Below, in pieces: positions 1 to 9,000 of a stretch of 64,000 bases of DNA; position 1 is the first letter of the stretch; each line of letters begins with the position of its first letter. The position numbers and the translations under genes are program-made. The notes beneath the pieces are model-generated. The model had not been told where the DNA came from. It did no database searches and was given only the letters and a program-made list of their open reading frames with translations. The DNA is taken from positions 63,408 to 127,407 of the forward strand of contig NZ_KQ948564.1 of the NCBI RefSeq assembly GCF_001514125.1, read 5' to 3'. Source of the stretch: Streptomyces longwoodensis (GTDB taxonomy: Bacteria > Actinomycetota > Actinomycetes > Streptomycetales > Streptomycetaceae).

Positions 1-662
1 CAGCGCATGCCCTCGGCGACGTAACGCGAGGTCGCGGCGCGCACCTTGGTCGGCATGCCGGGCGCGGTGACGGCGGAGCGCCACAGCCGGGCACCGACGC
101 CGGAGCGCATCACCGGGCGGGGGGTCGCGGCGCGGACGATCTGCGCGGGCAGGTGGTCCACGGTCCGCTTCACGTCACGGGTGATGGCGTGCAGCGGCGG
201 CAGCACGGAGCCGCGGGCACCGGCGGTACCGCCCTGCGCCTTCAGCTCCTCGACGGCCTTCAGCGCGGGCGCCAGGCCGAACCGGGCGGGCGCGGCGCGG
301 TTGAACTCCGCGAGCCGCCACACCGTGTACACGGCGCCCGGGTCGAGCGCGACGAGGACGTCCGCCTTGCGGGCGCGCGAGCGCAGCCAGGAGTCGCGCC
401 CCGCCTGCATCCACACGCGCAGGCCCGCCGGGGACTTGCTGGCCCGGCGGCGCAGCGCCTGGCTGCGGTGCTTGAGGTTGCGCGGCAGCTGGTGCAGTTC
501 GGCCAGCTCGCTCTCGGCGAGCTGCTCCGGTACGCCCTCGGCGTCCATGGGGAACGTGCCCGCGAGGCGGACCCGCGCACCGAGCGCGTTGAACTTGCGC
601 ACCGAGTCGGCCAGGACGCCGTACTGCGGCCAGGTGGAGGCGACGAGCAGGACTTCGGTCAC
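1..662 (-). CDS. Glycosyltransferase-like protein, N-terminal 220 residues (cut by window edge)
   Basis: The reverse strand is open from a GTG at 662 to the left edge. That GTG overlaps the stop of the upstream glycosyltransferase gene (GTGA, 4 bases), so the two are probably translationally coupled. The N-terminus (TEVLLVASTWPQYGVLADSV) looks like the first beta strand and helix of a GT-B glycosyltransferase Rossmann fold. The rest is rich in Arg, Ala and Leu, includes a stretch (ADVLVALDPGAVYTVWRL) like a sugar-enzyme core strand, and shows no motif I can tie to a substrate. The C-terminal half, where a nucleotide-sugar site would be, lies outside the window. Its role in a surface glycan is inferred from the epimerase and acetyltransferase genes on the same strand. 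Confidence 0.6.
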   Translation of the reverse strand, partial: MTEVLLVASTWPQYGVLADSVRKFNALGARVRLAGTFPMDAEGVPEQLAESELAELHQLPRNLKHRSQALRRRASKSPAGLRVWMQAGRDSWLRSRARKADVLVALDPGAVYTVWRLAEFNRAAPARFGLAPALKAVEELKAQGGTAGARGSVLPPLHAITRDVKRTVDHLPAQIVRAATPRPVMRSGVGARLWRSAVTAPGMPTKVRAATSRYVAEGMR

Positions 663-2014
663 TTGGCGAGCTCCTCGACGAGGTTCTTCACGGCGACGGA
701 CATCAGCGCCTCGCGAGTGAACTGGTTGGCGTGGGCCATCGCTTCGGCGTGCTCCTCGTCGGTCGTCTCGACGGCCATGTGGGCGGCCCGGATGAACGAC
801 TCGGTCAGCCCCTCGACGTCGAGGCCGGGCGCGCCGGTCCACAGCGGGTGGCCGCGCAGCACGTTCGAGGCGTCGTGCTCGACGGCGTGCGCCGAGACGA
901 TGGGCAGGCCGGTCGCCATGTACTCGTAGACCTTGCCGGAGGTGACGTACCGTCCGCCGATGAGGATCAGCACCATGGCGTCCCAGCCGGCGTAGATCGA
1001 GGCCACCTCGGCCTTGGCGGCGGGGCCGCCGAAGAAGACGCCGTCGGCCTCGGCCTCCTTGAGGACCTCGGCGTGCCGGTTCGCGCCCCGGTTGGCGCCG
1101 TTGCCGATGTGGCCGCGCAGCTCGAAGCGCGCGTGGGCCAGCAGGGGCTCCTTCTCGCGGGCCGCCCGCCAGGCGTTCAGCACCGTCTCCAGGTGCGGGA
1201 TGGAGAAGTTGACCGTGCCGAGGTAGCCGAAGACCAGGCCCTTGTCCGGGTCGGCGTTGTGCACCCGGCCCGGGGAGCTGTCCGCGTCGTAGCCGTTGCG
1301 CACCACGTGCACGCGGTCGGCGAACTCCGGGTAGCGGGTCCGGTAGTGCTCGGCGATCGGGTCGTTGACGACCCACAGGGAGACGGCCTGGTCGAGGACC
1401 TTCTTCTCCCAGCGGCCCTCCTCGGAGTCGCGGGCGAAGGCCTCGACGCCGTCGATGACGTCGATGGACCAGCCGTCGCGGAAGTCGACGGCGTAGGGCA
1501 CGCGTTCGTCCTCCCACAGCTTCCAGGCCGCGGCGAGGTTCACGTACGGCACGCAGCTGGCGAGCACCAGGTCGGCCGTCTTCTCCCGGTGGATCTTCGC
1601 GACGGCCTGCTCCAGGTCGGAGCGCCACTCGCCGAAGTTCGGCTCGGGGAACGTCTTCGTCTGGCGGCGGCGCAGCGAGGCGACCCAGCCGTTGGGGTTG
1701 AGGGCGCGGGCCTCGTCGTAGAGGCGGAGGTCCGTCTCCAGGTCCTCACGGGCCAGGGGCAGTTCGACGATCTCGACGCGCGGGTCGACCGCGTCCAGCA
1801 GGGAGAGGTCGATGCCGGAGTCGAGCTCCCAGGACTCCCGGGCGATGTTGACCACCGTGACGTCCCAGCCGACCTTCACGAACTGGTTGGCGGTCTCGCG
1901 CATGCGGTAGGTGGAGCTCTTCGCGGCGGGCGGGAACCCGATGGCGAGGTAGATGACGTGCGGCCGCCTGCCTTCCGCGGGCGGGCCGGACGGGGACGGG
2001 GGAGACGATGCCAT
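659..2014 (-). CDS. GT4-like glycosyltransferase
   Basis: A 451-residue protein if the ATG at 2014 is used; an ATG six codons upstream (2032) is also in frame. A -10-like TAGCGT sits 8 bases before the 2014 ATG and there is no Shine-Dalgarno, which suggests a leaderless start. The N-terminus (HVIYLAIGFPPAAKSSTYRM) is the glycine-containing loop seen in GT-B enzymes that assemble exopolysaccharides. The second half holds a hinge-like strand (GLVFGYLGTVNFSIPHL) and a donor-site region (GKVYEYMATGLPIV) corresponding to the GT4 E-x7-E/P region. The likely reaction is transfer of a sugar from a nucleotide donor onto a growing cell-surface glycan on the cytoplasmic side. Donor and acceptor cannot be read. 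It lies 90 bases downstream of the epimerase gene on the same strand. Confidence 0.75.
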   Translation of the reverse strand: MASSPPSPSGPPAEGRRPHVIYLAIGFPPAAKSSTYRMRETANQFVKVGWDVTVVNIARESWELDSGIDLSLLDAVDPRVEIVELPLAREDLETDLRLYDEARALNPNGWVASLRRRQTKTFPEPNFGEWRSDLEQAVAKIHREKTADLVLASCVPYVNLAAAWKLWEDERVPYAVDFRDGWSIDVIDGVEAFARDSEEGRWEKKVLDQAVSLWVVNDPIAEHYRTRYPEFADRVHVVRNGYDADSSPGRVHNADPDKGLVFGYLGTVNFSIPHLETVLNAWRAAREKEPLLAHARFELRGHIGNGANRGANRHAEVLKEAEADGVFFGGPAAKAEVASIYAGWDAMVLILIGGRYVTSGKVYEYMATGLPIVSAHAVEHDASNVLRGHPLWTGAPGLDVEGLTESFIRAAHMAVETTDEEHAEAMAHANQFTREALMSVAVKNLVEELAK

Positions 2015-2104
2015 AGCTGTCGACGCTAGCACGGTGACGTGCGCGGGAACCGGTTACGGACGGCCGCCCGGTGTCCGGGCGGCCGAGGGGTCCGGCGGAC
2101 CGCG

Positions 2105-3208
2105 TCACGCGTGCCGGCGGCCCTCCTTCCACTCCTCCATGAGGCGTACGACGTTCTCGGCGGCCCTGCCGTCGCCGTACGGGGTGCCGGGGTCGCCGGC
2201 GGGCACGGGACGGGTCACGGTCGCGGCCAGTTCGTCCGGCGCGAGCGTGTGCGGGTCCGGGACGAGCACGTTCCACCCGGTGTCGACGGTCTCCACCCAC
2301 TCGGTCTCCGGGCGGATGGTGGTGCAGATGCGCTCCAGCAGGAAGGCCTCCTTCTGGAGGCCGCCCGAGTCGGTGACCACGCCGACGGAGGCGAGGACGG
2401 CGGCGACCAGGCTCGCGTACGGCAGCGGACGGCCGACGTGGATGTTGCCCTGGGCCAGGTCGATGCCGTGCGCCTCGGCGCGGGAGACCAGCCGGGGGTG
2501 GGCGGCGAGCGCCACCGGCACCGGCAGCTTGGCCAGCGAGCCGAGGATCGCCGACAGCCGCTCGGGGTCGTCGGTGTTGTCCGGGCGGTGCAGGGTCGCC
2601 AGCAGGAACGGCTCGGCGGGGTCGATGCCCTCGGGCAGCTCGGGCGCCGGGAACTCGCCGGCCCGGACCTGGTCGCGGATGCGCAGGCAGATGTCGACCA
2701 TCACGTCACCGGCCAGCCGGGCGCGGTCCGCCAGGCCCTCCGCCGCGAGGTGGCGCATGGCCTCCTCGGTCGGGGCCAGCAGCAGGTCGGCGCAGTGGTC
2801 GGTGAGGACGCGGTTGTGCTCCTCCGGCATGCGCCGGTTGAAGGAGCGCAGGCCGGCCTCCAGGTGGGCGACCGGCAGGTGCATCTTCACGGCGGACAGC
2901 GCGCCGGCGATGGTGGAGTTGGTGTCGCCGTAGACGAGGACCCAGTCGGGCTGCTCGCGGTCCAGCACCGGGTCGAGCGCGGAGAGCACCGAGCCGGTCT
3001 GCACGCCGTGGCTGCCGGAGCCGACGCCGAGGTGGACGTCGGGGTCCGGGATGCCGAGGCCGGAGAAGAAGACGTCGGAGAGGTCCGCGTCGTAATGCTG
3101 CCCGGTGTGCACGATGACGTGCTCGTGCTCAGTCCTGGCGAAGGCCGCGGCGATGGGCGCGAGCTTCACCAGTTGAGGACGGGCCCCGACGATGCTGATG
3201 ACTTTCAC
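2105..3208 (-). CDS. UDP-sugar 2-epimerase of the WbpI/WecB family
   Basis: Starts at GTG 3208, giving 367 residues, the usual family length; an upstream in-frame extension reads through a tandem repeat and is unlikely to be coding. The protein begins KVISIVGARPQLVKLAPI and contains HTGQHYDADLS, VYGDTNST, HLEAGLRSF and MPEEHNRVLTD, all hallmarks of non-hydrolysing UDP-GlcNAc 2-epimerases. The GARPQ signature and the GSGSHGVQTG stretch resemble WbpI/WlbD enzymes, which epimerise UDP-GlcNAc(3NAc)A, more than WecB/MnaA, which usually read GTRPE. The product would be a UDP-ManNAc or UDP-ManNAc3NAcA type donor. The hexapeptide acetyltransferase next door supports the second reading, but the substrate remains inferred. 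Confidence 0.85.
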   Translation of the reverse strand: MKVISIVGARPQLVKLAPIAAAFARTEHEHVIVHTGQHYDADLSDVFFSGLGIPDPDVHLGVGSGSHGVQTGSVLSALDPVLDREQPDWVLVYGDTNSTIAGALSAVKMHLPVAHLEAGLRSFNRRMPEEHNRVLTDHCADLLLAPTEEAMRHLAAEGLADRARLAGDVMVDICLRIRDQVRAGEFPAPELPEGIDPAEPFLLATLHRPDNTDDPERLSAILGSLAKLPVPVALAAHPRLVSRAEAHGIDLAQGNIHVGRPLPYASLVAAVLASVGVVTDSGGLQKEAFLLERICTTIRPETEWVETVDTGWNVLVPDPHTLAPDELAATVTRPVPAGDPGTPYGDGRAAENVVRLMEEWKEGRRHA

Positions 3209-3229
3209 TGAGCACTCTTCTTCTCGGTC

Positions 3230-3284
3230 GGATCTGTGTCGGCGGATCTGTGTCGGCGGATCTGATCGGCGGATCCGGGTCGCC
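3230..3284. repeat. Four 13-14 bp tandem units upstream of the epimerase
   Basis: Units at 3230-3243 and 3244-3257 are identical (GGATCTGTGTCGGC). Those at 3258-3270 and 3271-3284 are degraded copies, and further GATCT-containing remnants follow to about 3317. The array lies about 20 bases upstream of the epimerase GTG, so on the minus strand it is in that gene's promoter or mRNA leader. Confidence 0.7.
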
Positions 3285-3552
3285 GGACCTGCGCGGCAGA
3301 TCTTTGTCGGATCTTTCCGCACGTAATGGTAGGCAACTCACGTGCTGACCAGCCCCGCGGCCGGAGCGGGCGCGGGGCGTCACGACGTGTTCATGCCGTG
3401 GTCAGACAGCGGGTTCGGGCCCGTACGACCGCCGGATAACGATTGAGTGAACCGGCCGCGCACGCCCACCGAACCACGGATCCCCCTTCTATGGGATGCC
3501 CGGGGGGCCCGAATGGTTGCCCTGCGGCCGCGGGCCGCTGCCCGGGGCGCCC
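3285..3552. other. Intergenic, no gene seen
   Basis: This spacer lies between the epimerase and acetyltransferase genes, both on the minus strand. It must carry the acetyltransferase 3' end and the epimerase promoter. The GC-rich block at about 3495-3552 could fold, but I see no clean terminator stem and no supported reading frame. Confidence 0.4.
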
Positions 3553-4155
3553 CTAAAGCGCGCGCTCGGTGAGGGTGCCGTCCTTCTCGTCGTACAGGGC
3601 GCCGGTCTGCGGGCACTCCCACACGCCCGGCTCGGCGTCCTTCTCCACGAGGCGCACGCCCGCGCGCCCGACCCAGCCGACCTGCCGCGCGGGCACGCCC
3701 ACGACGAGCGCGAAGTCGGGCACGTCCTTGGTGACGACGGCGCCTGCGGCGACCATCGCCCAGCGGCCGATGGTGAGCGGCGCCACGCACACCGAGCGCG
3801 CCCCGATCGAGGCGCCGTCGGCGATGCGCACCCCGACGGCCTCCCAGTCGCCGCCGCGCTTCTGCTTGCCCTCGGGGTCCACCGAGCGCGGGTTGTGGTC
3901 GTTGGTGAGCACCACGGCCGGGCCGACGAACACGCCGTCGCCGAGCTCGGCCGGCTCGTAGACCAGCGCGTAGTTCTGCAGCTTGCAGTTGTCGCCCATG
4001 CGCACGCCCGAGCCGACGTAGGCGCCCCGGCCGACCACGCAGCCCTCGCCGAGCCGGGCGCCCTCGCGGATCTGTGCGAGATCCCACACGCTGCTGCCCG
4101 CACCGATCTCGGCGCTCTCGTCGACCTGCGCACTGGGCTGGACCCTGTAGTTCAC
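3553..4155 (-). CDS. WbpD/WlbB-like UDP-amino-sugar N-acetyltransferase
   Basis: A GTG at 4155 preceded by GGAAGGCGGAGA gives 200 residues; the longer in-frame ATG start adds a poorly coding extension. The body is a left-handed beta helix of hexapeptide repeats (for example AEIGAGSSVW, GARLGEGCVV, GRGAYVGSGV). The end, LVVGVPARQVGWVGRAG followed by CPQTGALYDEKDG, matches the C-terminal pattern of WbpD/WlbB. Those enzymes acetylate the 3-amino group of UDP-GlcNAc3NA with acetyl-CoA. Paired with the WbpI-like epimerase it suggests the last two steps to a UDP-ManNAc3NAcA-like sugar. The dehydrogenase and aminotransferase steps are not in this window and could lie to the left. Confidence 0.82.
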   Translation of the reverse strand: MNYRVQPSAQVDESAEIGAGSSVWDLAQIREGARLGEGCVVGRGAYVGSGVRMGDNCKLQNYALVYEPAELGDGVFVGPAVVLTNDHNPRSVDPEGKQKRGGDWEAVGVRIADGASIGARSVCVAPLTIGRWAMVAAGAVVTKDVPDFALVVGVPARQVGWVGRAGVRLVEKDAEPGVWECPQTGALYDEKDGTLTERAL

Positions 4156-4367
4156 TTCTCCGCCTTCCGCTCTTCGGCCTCGCCCGGCGAGCATACGGCG
4201 AAGGGGCGGTCCGGCCGTCACACGGCGGCCGCGGGGGTGCGGGGCCCCGACGAAGCGGTCGTTTCGTGTACGTGCTGTGTGCATGCTGTGGCCAAACGTG
4301 ATTCATGTCATGTCCCTGGAAATCGCAGCGGGTATTGCATGTGCACTTCACGCAAAGCGATGATCCC

Positions 4368-4395
4368 TTGACCATTTTTTGGATCTCTTTATCTA
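4368..4395 (+). promoter_or_regulatory. Candidate promoter of the FG-GAP gene
   Basis: TTGACC (4368-4373), a 16-base spacer and TATCTA (4390-4395) sit in an unusually AT-rich stretch. The predicted transcript would begin within a few bases of the GTG at 4406. Confidence 0.45.
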
Positions 4396-4405
4396 CGGGG
4401 CGTGT

Positions 4406-5947
4406 GTGTCAAGGGTGGGGAAAGGGGGGCGGCTCTGTGCTGCCCTCGCGATGACCGGAGTACTGCTGTCCTGGGGGGTCGGGAACGGCGGTTCGCCCGC
4501 CGCGGCCGCCGTCGCCTGTCCCTCGGGCGTCGACTCGGACTTCAACGGTGACGGCGCACGGGACACCGTGATCGCCGACCCCGAGGCGACCGTCGACGGG
4601 GTCGCCAGGGCCGGGGCCATCAACGTCGTGTACGGCGGCGGCAAGGGGACGGTGACGCTCACTCAGGCGCTCGACGCGATCCCCGGCGTCCCCGAGACGG
4701 GCGACCGCTACGGCTTCGCGCTGGCGGTCTACGACGCGGACCTCGACGGCTGCAGCGACCTCGCGGTCGGCGAGCCGTACGAGGACATCGGCACGAACGT
4801 CGACTCCGGCGCCGTGCACCTGATCTACGGGTCCCCGAGCGGGATCAACGCCGGCAAGCCGGTCAAGGAGTTCTACCAGGGCACCGACAAGCCGCTCGGC
4901 GGCGGTGCCGAGGCCGACGACTGGGTCGGTTACGCCGTCGCAGCCGGGAAGACCGCGGCCGGCCAGCCCTACCTGCTGATCGGCAGCCCCGGCGAGTCCC
5001 TCGGCACCATCGAGGACGCCGGCGCCTTCTACTACGTCAGCGGCACCGCCCAGACGGTCACCATGACGGGCCAGGACACCGAGGTCGCCGGCGCCGTCTC
5101 CGGCTCAGCCGAACCGGACGACCGCTTCGGCTCGTCCATCGCCGCCACCCCGACCCACTTCGCGGTCGGCACCCCCGGCGAGGCCCTCGGCACCACCACC
5201 TTCGCCGGCGGCGTGGGCCTGTTCACCCACGCCCTCACCAACGGCTACCCCAAGCCCATCGGCGGCCTCGGCCAGGACCAGGACACGATCAGCGGCGCCG
5301 AGGAGGTCGGCGACCAGTTCGGCGACGCCCTCGCGATGGTCCCGTACCGCCCCGCCGGCGCCACCTCCACCACCGAGTCGCTGCTCGCGGTCGGCGTCCC
5401 CGGCGAGGACCTGTCCACCACCGTCGACGCCGGCGCCGTCCAGGTCTTCCGGATCACGGCGAGCGGCAGCTGGTCCGAGGTCGCCTGGATCGACCAGAAC
5501 AGCGCCGACGTCGACGGCGACGCGGAGGCGGGCGACTTCTTCGGCAAGCGGCTCGCCGCCGTCAACACCTCGCCGAGCGCCACCTCCACGGCCACCACCA
5601 CCCGTCTCGCCATCGGCGTCCCCGGCGAGGAGTCGTCCGAGGAGCACGCCGACAAGGGCGGCGTCCTCGTCGTCCCGATGGTCGGCGCGGCCGGCGGCTC
5701 CGACCAGTGGATCGACCCCGGCTACGGCATCCCCGGCACACCCGCCCCGCGCCAGCTGGCCGGCCTGTCCCTGGCCGCGACCCCCTCGCTGCTCTACGTC
5801 GGCATGCCCTACGGCCCCGCCGAGGGCCACGCGGTGCACGGCTTCCCCTGGAACGTGGCCTCCGGCGGCGCCCCGACCGTGACGTACCAGCCCGGCACGG
5901 GCGGCATCCCGGCCGGCGACGTCGCCTTCGGCGCGGCCGCCCGGTGA
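4406..5947 (+). CDS. Secreted FG-GAP (integrin-alpha-like) repeat protein
   Basis: A GTG at 4406 gives 513 residues; a TTG start at 4379 is possible but lies inside the candidate promoter. A signal peptide is clear: basic start (VSRVGKGGR), hydrophobic core (LCAALAMTGVLLSWGV) and an Ala-rich cleavage region before VACPSG. The mature protein is built from about seven FG-GAP blades. The first has a DxNxDG-type calcium loop (DFNGDGARD). Later ones repeat a pattern of D-x-FG-x-x-L/I, then AVGxPGE, for example DRFGSSIA with VGTPGEALG and DQFGDALA with VGVPGEDLS. Such beta-propellers bind ligands or partners outside the cell. It is the first of three consecutive large secreted proteins ending in the RHS toxin; a scaffold or accessory role there is inference. 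Confidence 0.85.
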   Translation: MSRVGKGGRLCAALAMTGVLLSWGVGNGGSPAAAAVACPSGVDSDFNGDGARDTVIADPEATVDGVARAGAINVVYGGGKGTVTLTQALDAIPGVPETGDRYGFALAVYDADLDGCSDLAVGEPYEDIGTNVDSGAVHLIYGSPSGINAGKPVKEFYQGTDKPLGGGAEADDWVGYAVAAGKTAAGQPYLLIGSPGESLGTIEDAGAFYYVSGTAQTVTMTGQDTEVAGAVSGSAEPDDRFGSSIAATPTHFAVGTPGEALGTTTFAGGVGLFTHALTNGYPKPIGGLGQDQDTISGAEEVGDQFGDALAMVPYRPAGATSTTESLLAVGVPGEDLSTTVDAGAVQVFRITASGSWSEVAWIDQNSADVDGDAEAGDFFGKRLAAVNTSPSATSTATTTRLAIGVPGEESSEEHADKGGVLVVPMVGAAGGSDQWIDPGYGIPGTPAPRQLAGLSLAATPSLLYVGMPYGPAEGHAVHGFPWNVASGGAPTVTYQPGTGGIPAGDVAFGAAAR

Positions 5948-6033
5948 CGGCCCGGCCCCGCCGGACGTCCCGCCGGAGCACGGCCTCCGGCCCGAACCCC
6001 TTCACAGACTTGACGCAACTGGAGCGTGGACGC

Positions 6034-9000
6034 GTGTCCGCAGACAGACACACACCGATGCGGCGAGGCGTGCTCCGGCGCGCCGCCGTGGCGGCCGCCG
6101 TCGCCGGCGCGGTGGCGGCCGGGGGCCTGGCCGTCCTCCCGGACGGTGGCCCGGGGCACGGCCCGGCGCCCGTCGCCGCCGACCAGCCCGTGGTGACCGA
6201 GCAGCAGGCCCTCGCCCGGGCCAAGGACAGCGGGAAGAAGACCGAGGTCGTCGGCCTGCGCACCGAGCGGCGCGAGATCTTCGCCGAACCCGACGGCACC
6301 TTCACCGCCCGCGAGTACACCGAGCCCGTGCGCACCGTCCAGGGCGGCAAGTGGGTCCCGATCGACCCGACCCTGGTCCGGCGGGCCGACGGCGGCTGGA
6401 GCCCGAAGGCCGCCACCGTCGACCTGGCCTTCTCCGCCGGACAGGCCGGCCGGCCGTTCGTCACGATGCAGCGCGCGGGCCGCGAGTTCGCCCTGACCTG
6501 GCCCTACGGCAAGCTGCCCGCCCCGCGCGTCGAGGGGGAGACGGCCACCTACGTCGACGCCCTGCCCGGCGTGGACCTCACCGTGCGCGCCGAGACCGAC
6601 GGCTTCGGCCACCTGCTGGTCGTCAAGACGCCCGAGGCGGCGGCCGACCCGCGGCTGGCCGCCCTGGACCTGGGCCTGACCACCGACGGCCTGAAGGTCG
6701 CCGAGGACGCCACCGGCGCGATCGTCGCCGAGGACGCGGTCGTCGGCGGCACCGTCTTCGAGGCGGGCAAGCCGGCGATGTGGGACTCGGCGGCGGTCCA
6801 GGAGGCCGCGGCGAAGGAGGACGGGCCGAAGGCGGTCGCGCGGGCGGTGAAGTCGGCCGCGGCATCGGCCGACACGGCGGCAGCCACCCCCTCCCCGACC
6901 GTCGGCCCCAAGGCCCCGGCCGCATCCAGGGCTCCTCAGGCCTCCAAGACCCCCGAGGCCGCCCTCGAAGGCCCCGGCGGTGGCGGCAAGGTCGCCCCGC
7001 TCGACGTCGCGGTCGGCAAGGGCAAGCTGCGGCTCGTCCCCGACCAGAAGCTGCTGCGCGGCAAGGACACCGTCTTCCCGGTCGTCATCGACCCGATCCA
7101 GCGCACCACCTCGCGCTCCTCGTGGACCGGCGTGATGTCGGGCATGCCCGGTGAGCAGGACTGGAAGTACTCGGGCAGCGCGGGCGTCGGCAAGTGCCCC
7201 ACCGACTACAACCCGGTCTCCTGCAACGGCGTCGGCGTGCGCCGCGTGATGTTCACGCTGCCGCTCTCCTTCTACAAGGGCAAGCAGATCCTCGGCGCGA
7301 CCTTCTCCGCCCGCGTCGAGCACATCTACAGCGCGTCCCCGACCGCCGAGCCCATCCAGCTCTACCGCATCGGCGGCCAGAACTACTCGCTCAGCTCGTC
7401 CAGCAGCTGGTCGAACACCTCGGACGACTGGGACGACTACCTCCAGACCGTCGACAAGGCGATCTCCCCGACCTCCTGCTCCAGCCAGCCCAACCTCAAC
7501 TTCGAGAGCGGCGCGACCGGCGAGCTGACCAGCGAGGTCAAGACGGCCGCGGCCGGCGGTTGGAACTCCATGACGCTGGGCCTGCGCGCGGCGGACGAGT
7601 CCCGGTTCGCCGAGTGGAAGCGGATCTGCGGCAACGCCTTCCTGTCGGTCAAGTACAACAATCTGCCGCGGCAGATCAAGACGTCGGACATGTCGACCGA
7701 CCCGGGCGGCGTGTGCAAGTGGGGCTCCGGACGCGCCTACACGGACACCCCGCCCAAGCTGATGGCCATCGCGAGCGACCCGGACCACGGCAACGGCCAG
7801 ACCGACAAGGTGAAGGTCCAGTTCAAGGTCGAGTGGGGCGGCAGCAGCCCGGGTTCGTACACGTACACCACTCCGGACTGGCTGTCCCCGACGACCGCCA
7901 CCAAGTTCACGCACACCGTGAAGTCGACGATCCCGCAGAACACCGTCATCTACTGGAGCGCCCGCGCCTACGACGGTGACGGCTACGGCCCGTGGAGCTC
8001 GGAGGGTGACACCCCCCAGCGCTGCGAGTTCATGTACGACAAGACGTGGCCGGGCAAGCCGCTGGTCCTGTCGAAGCAGTACCCGTCGGACACCGTCTAC
8101 CACGACGGCGTGGGCACCTACGGAACCTTCACCTTCTCGCCCAACCCGAACGACTCCGTCCTGGACGCGGACGTCGTCAAGTACACCTACTCCTTCGACG
8201 GAGCGGCGCCCCTGCCGCTGAACCCGTCCACCGGTGGCGGTTCGGTCTCGCTGCAGTGGATGCCGACCCGGGCCGGACGCCACGTCCTCGAAGTGGTCGC
8301 CATCGACAAGGCCAACCACGCCAGCAGCACGCCCTACGACTTCCTGGTGAGTGAGGGCAAGCCGGTCGTCGCCCAGTGGAACCTCGCCGACCAGGCCGGT
8401 GACACCGAAGCGCACGACGAGAGCGGCGAGTTCTCGGCCACGGCCGGCACCAACGTCGCCTTCGGCGTGGACGGCCCCGGCGGCAAGGTCGACAAGGCCG
8501 CCCGCTTCGACGGCAGTTCCGGCGCCTACCTGGACGCCAGCGAGACGGTCCTGGACACGTCGAAGAGCTTCAGCGTCAGTGCCTGGGTGCGGCCCACCGC
8601 GCTCGACAAGGACATGACGATCGTGAGCCAGGACGGCACCGGCGAGCCCGGCTTCACCCTCGGCTACGACGCGGGCGCCCAGACCTGGAAGTTCGCCGTC
8701 CCGGTCAACGACGTCGACTCGCTCGGCGAGTGGAAGGCCGTCTCCACCGGCGTCTCCGTGGTCAAGGACCAGTGGGTGCTGCTGACCGGCGTGTACGACG
8801 CCCAGAAGACCGGCGGTCCCCAGCTCCAGCTCTACATCAACAAGGACCTCAAGGGGTCCGCGGCCCGGCGGTCCGCCTGGAAGTCGTACGGCCCGCTGCA
8901 GATCGGCCGCACCACGGCCAAGAGCGGCTACCGCGACCACTTCACCGGTGACCTCGCCGAGGTCCGCGTCTTCGACCGCGTCCTGCCCCCGGCCCAGGTC

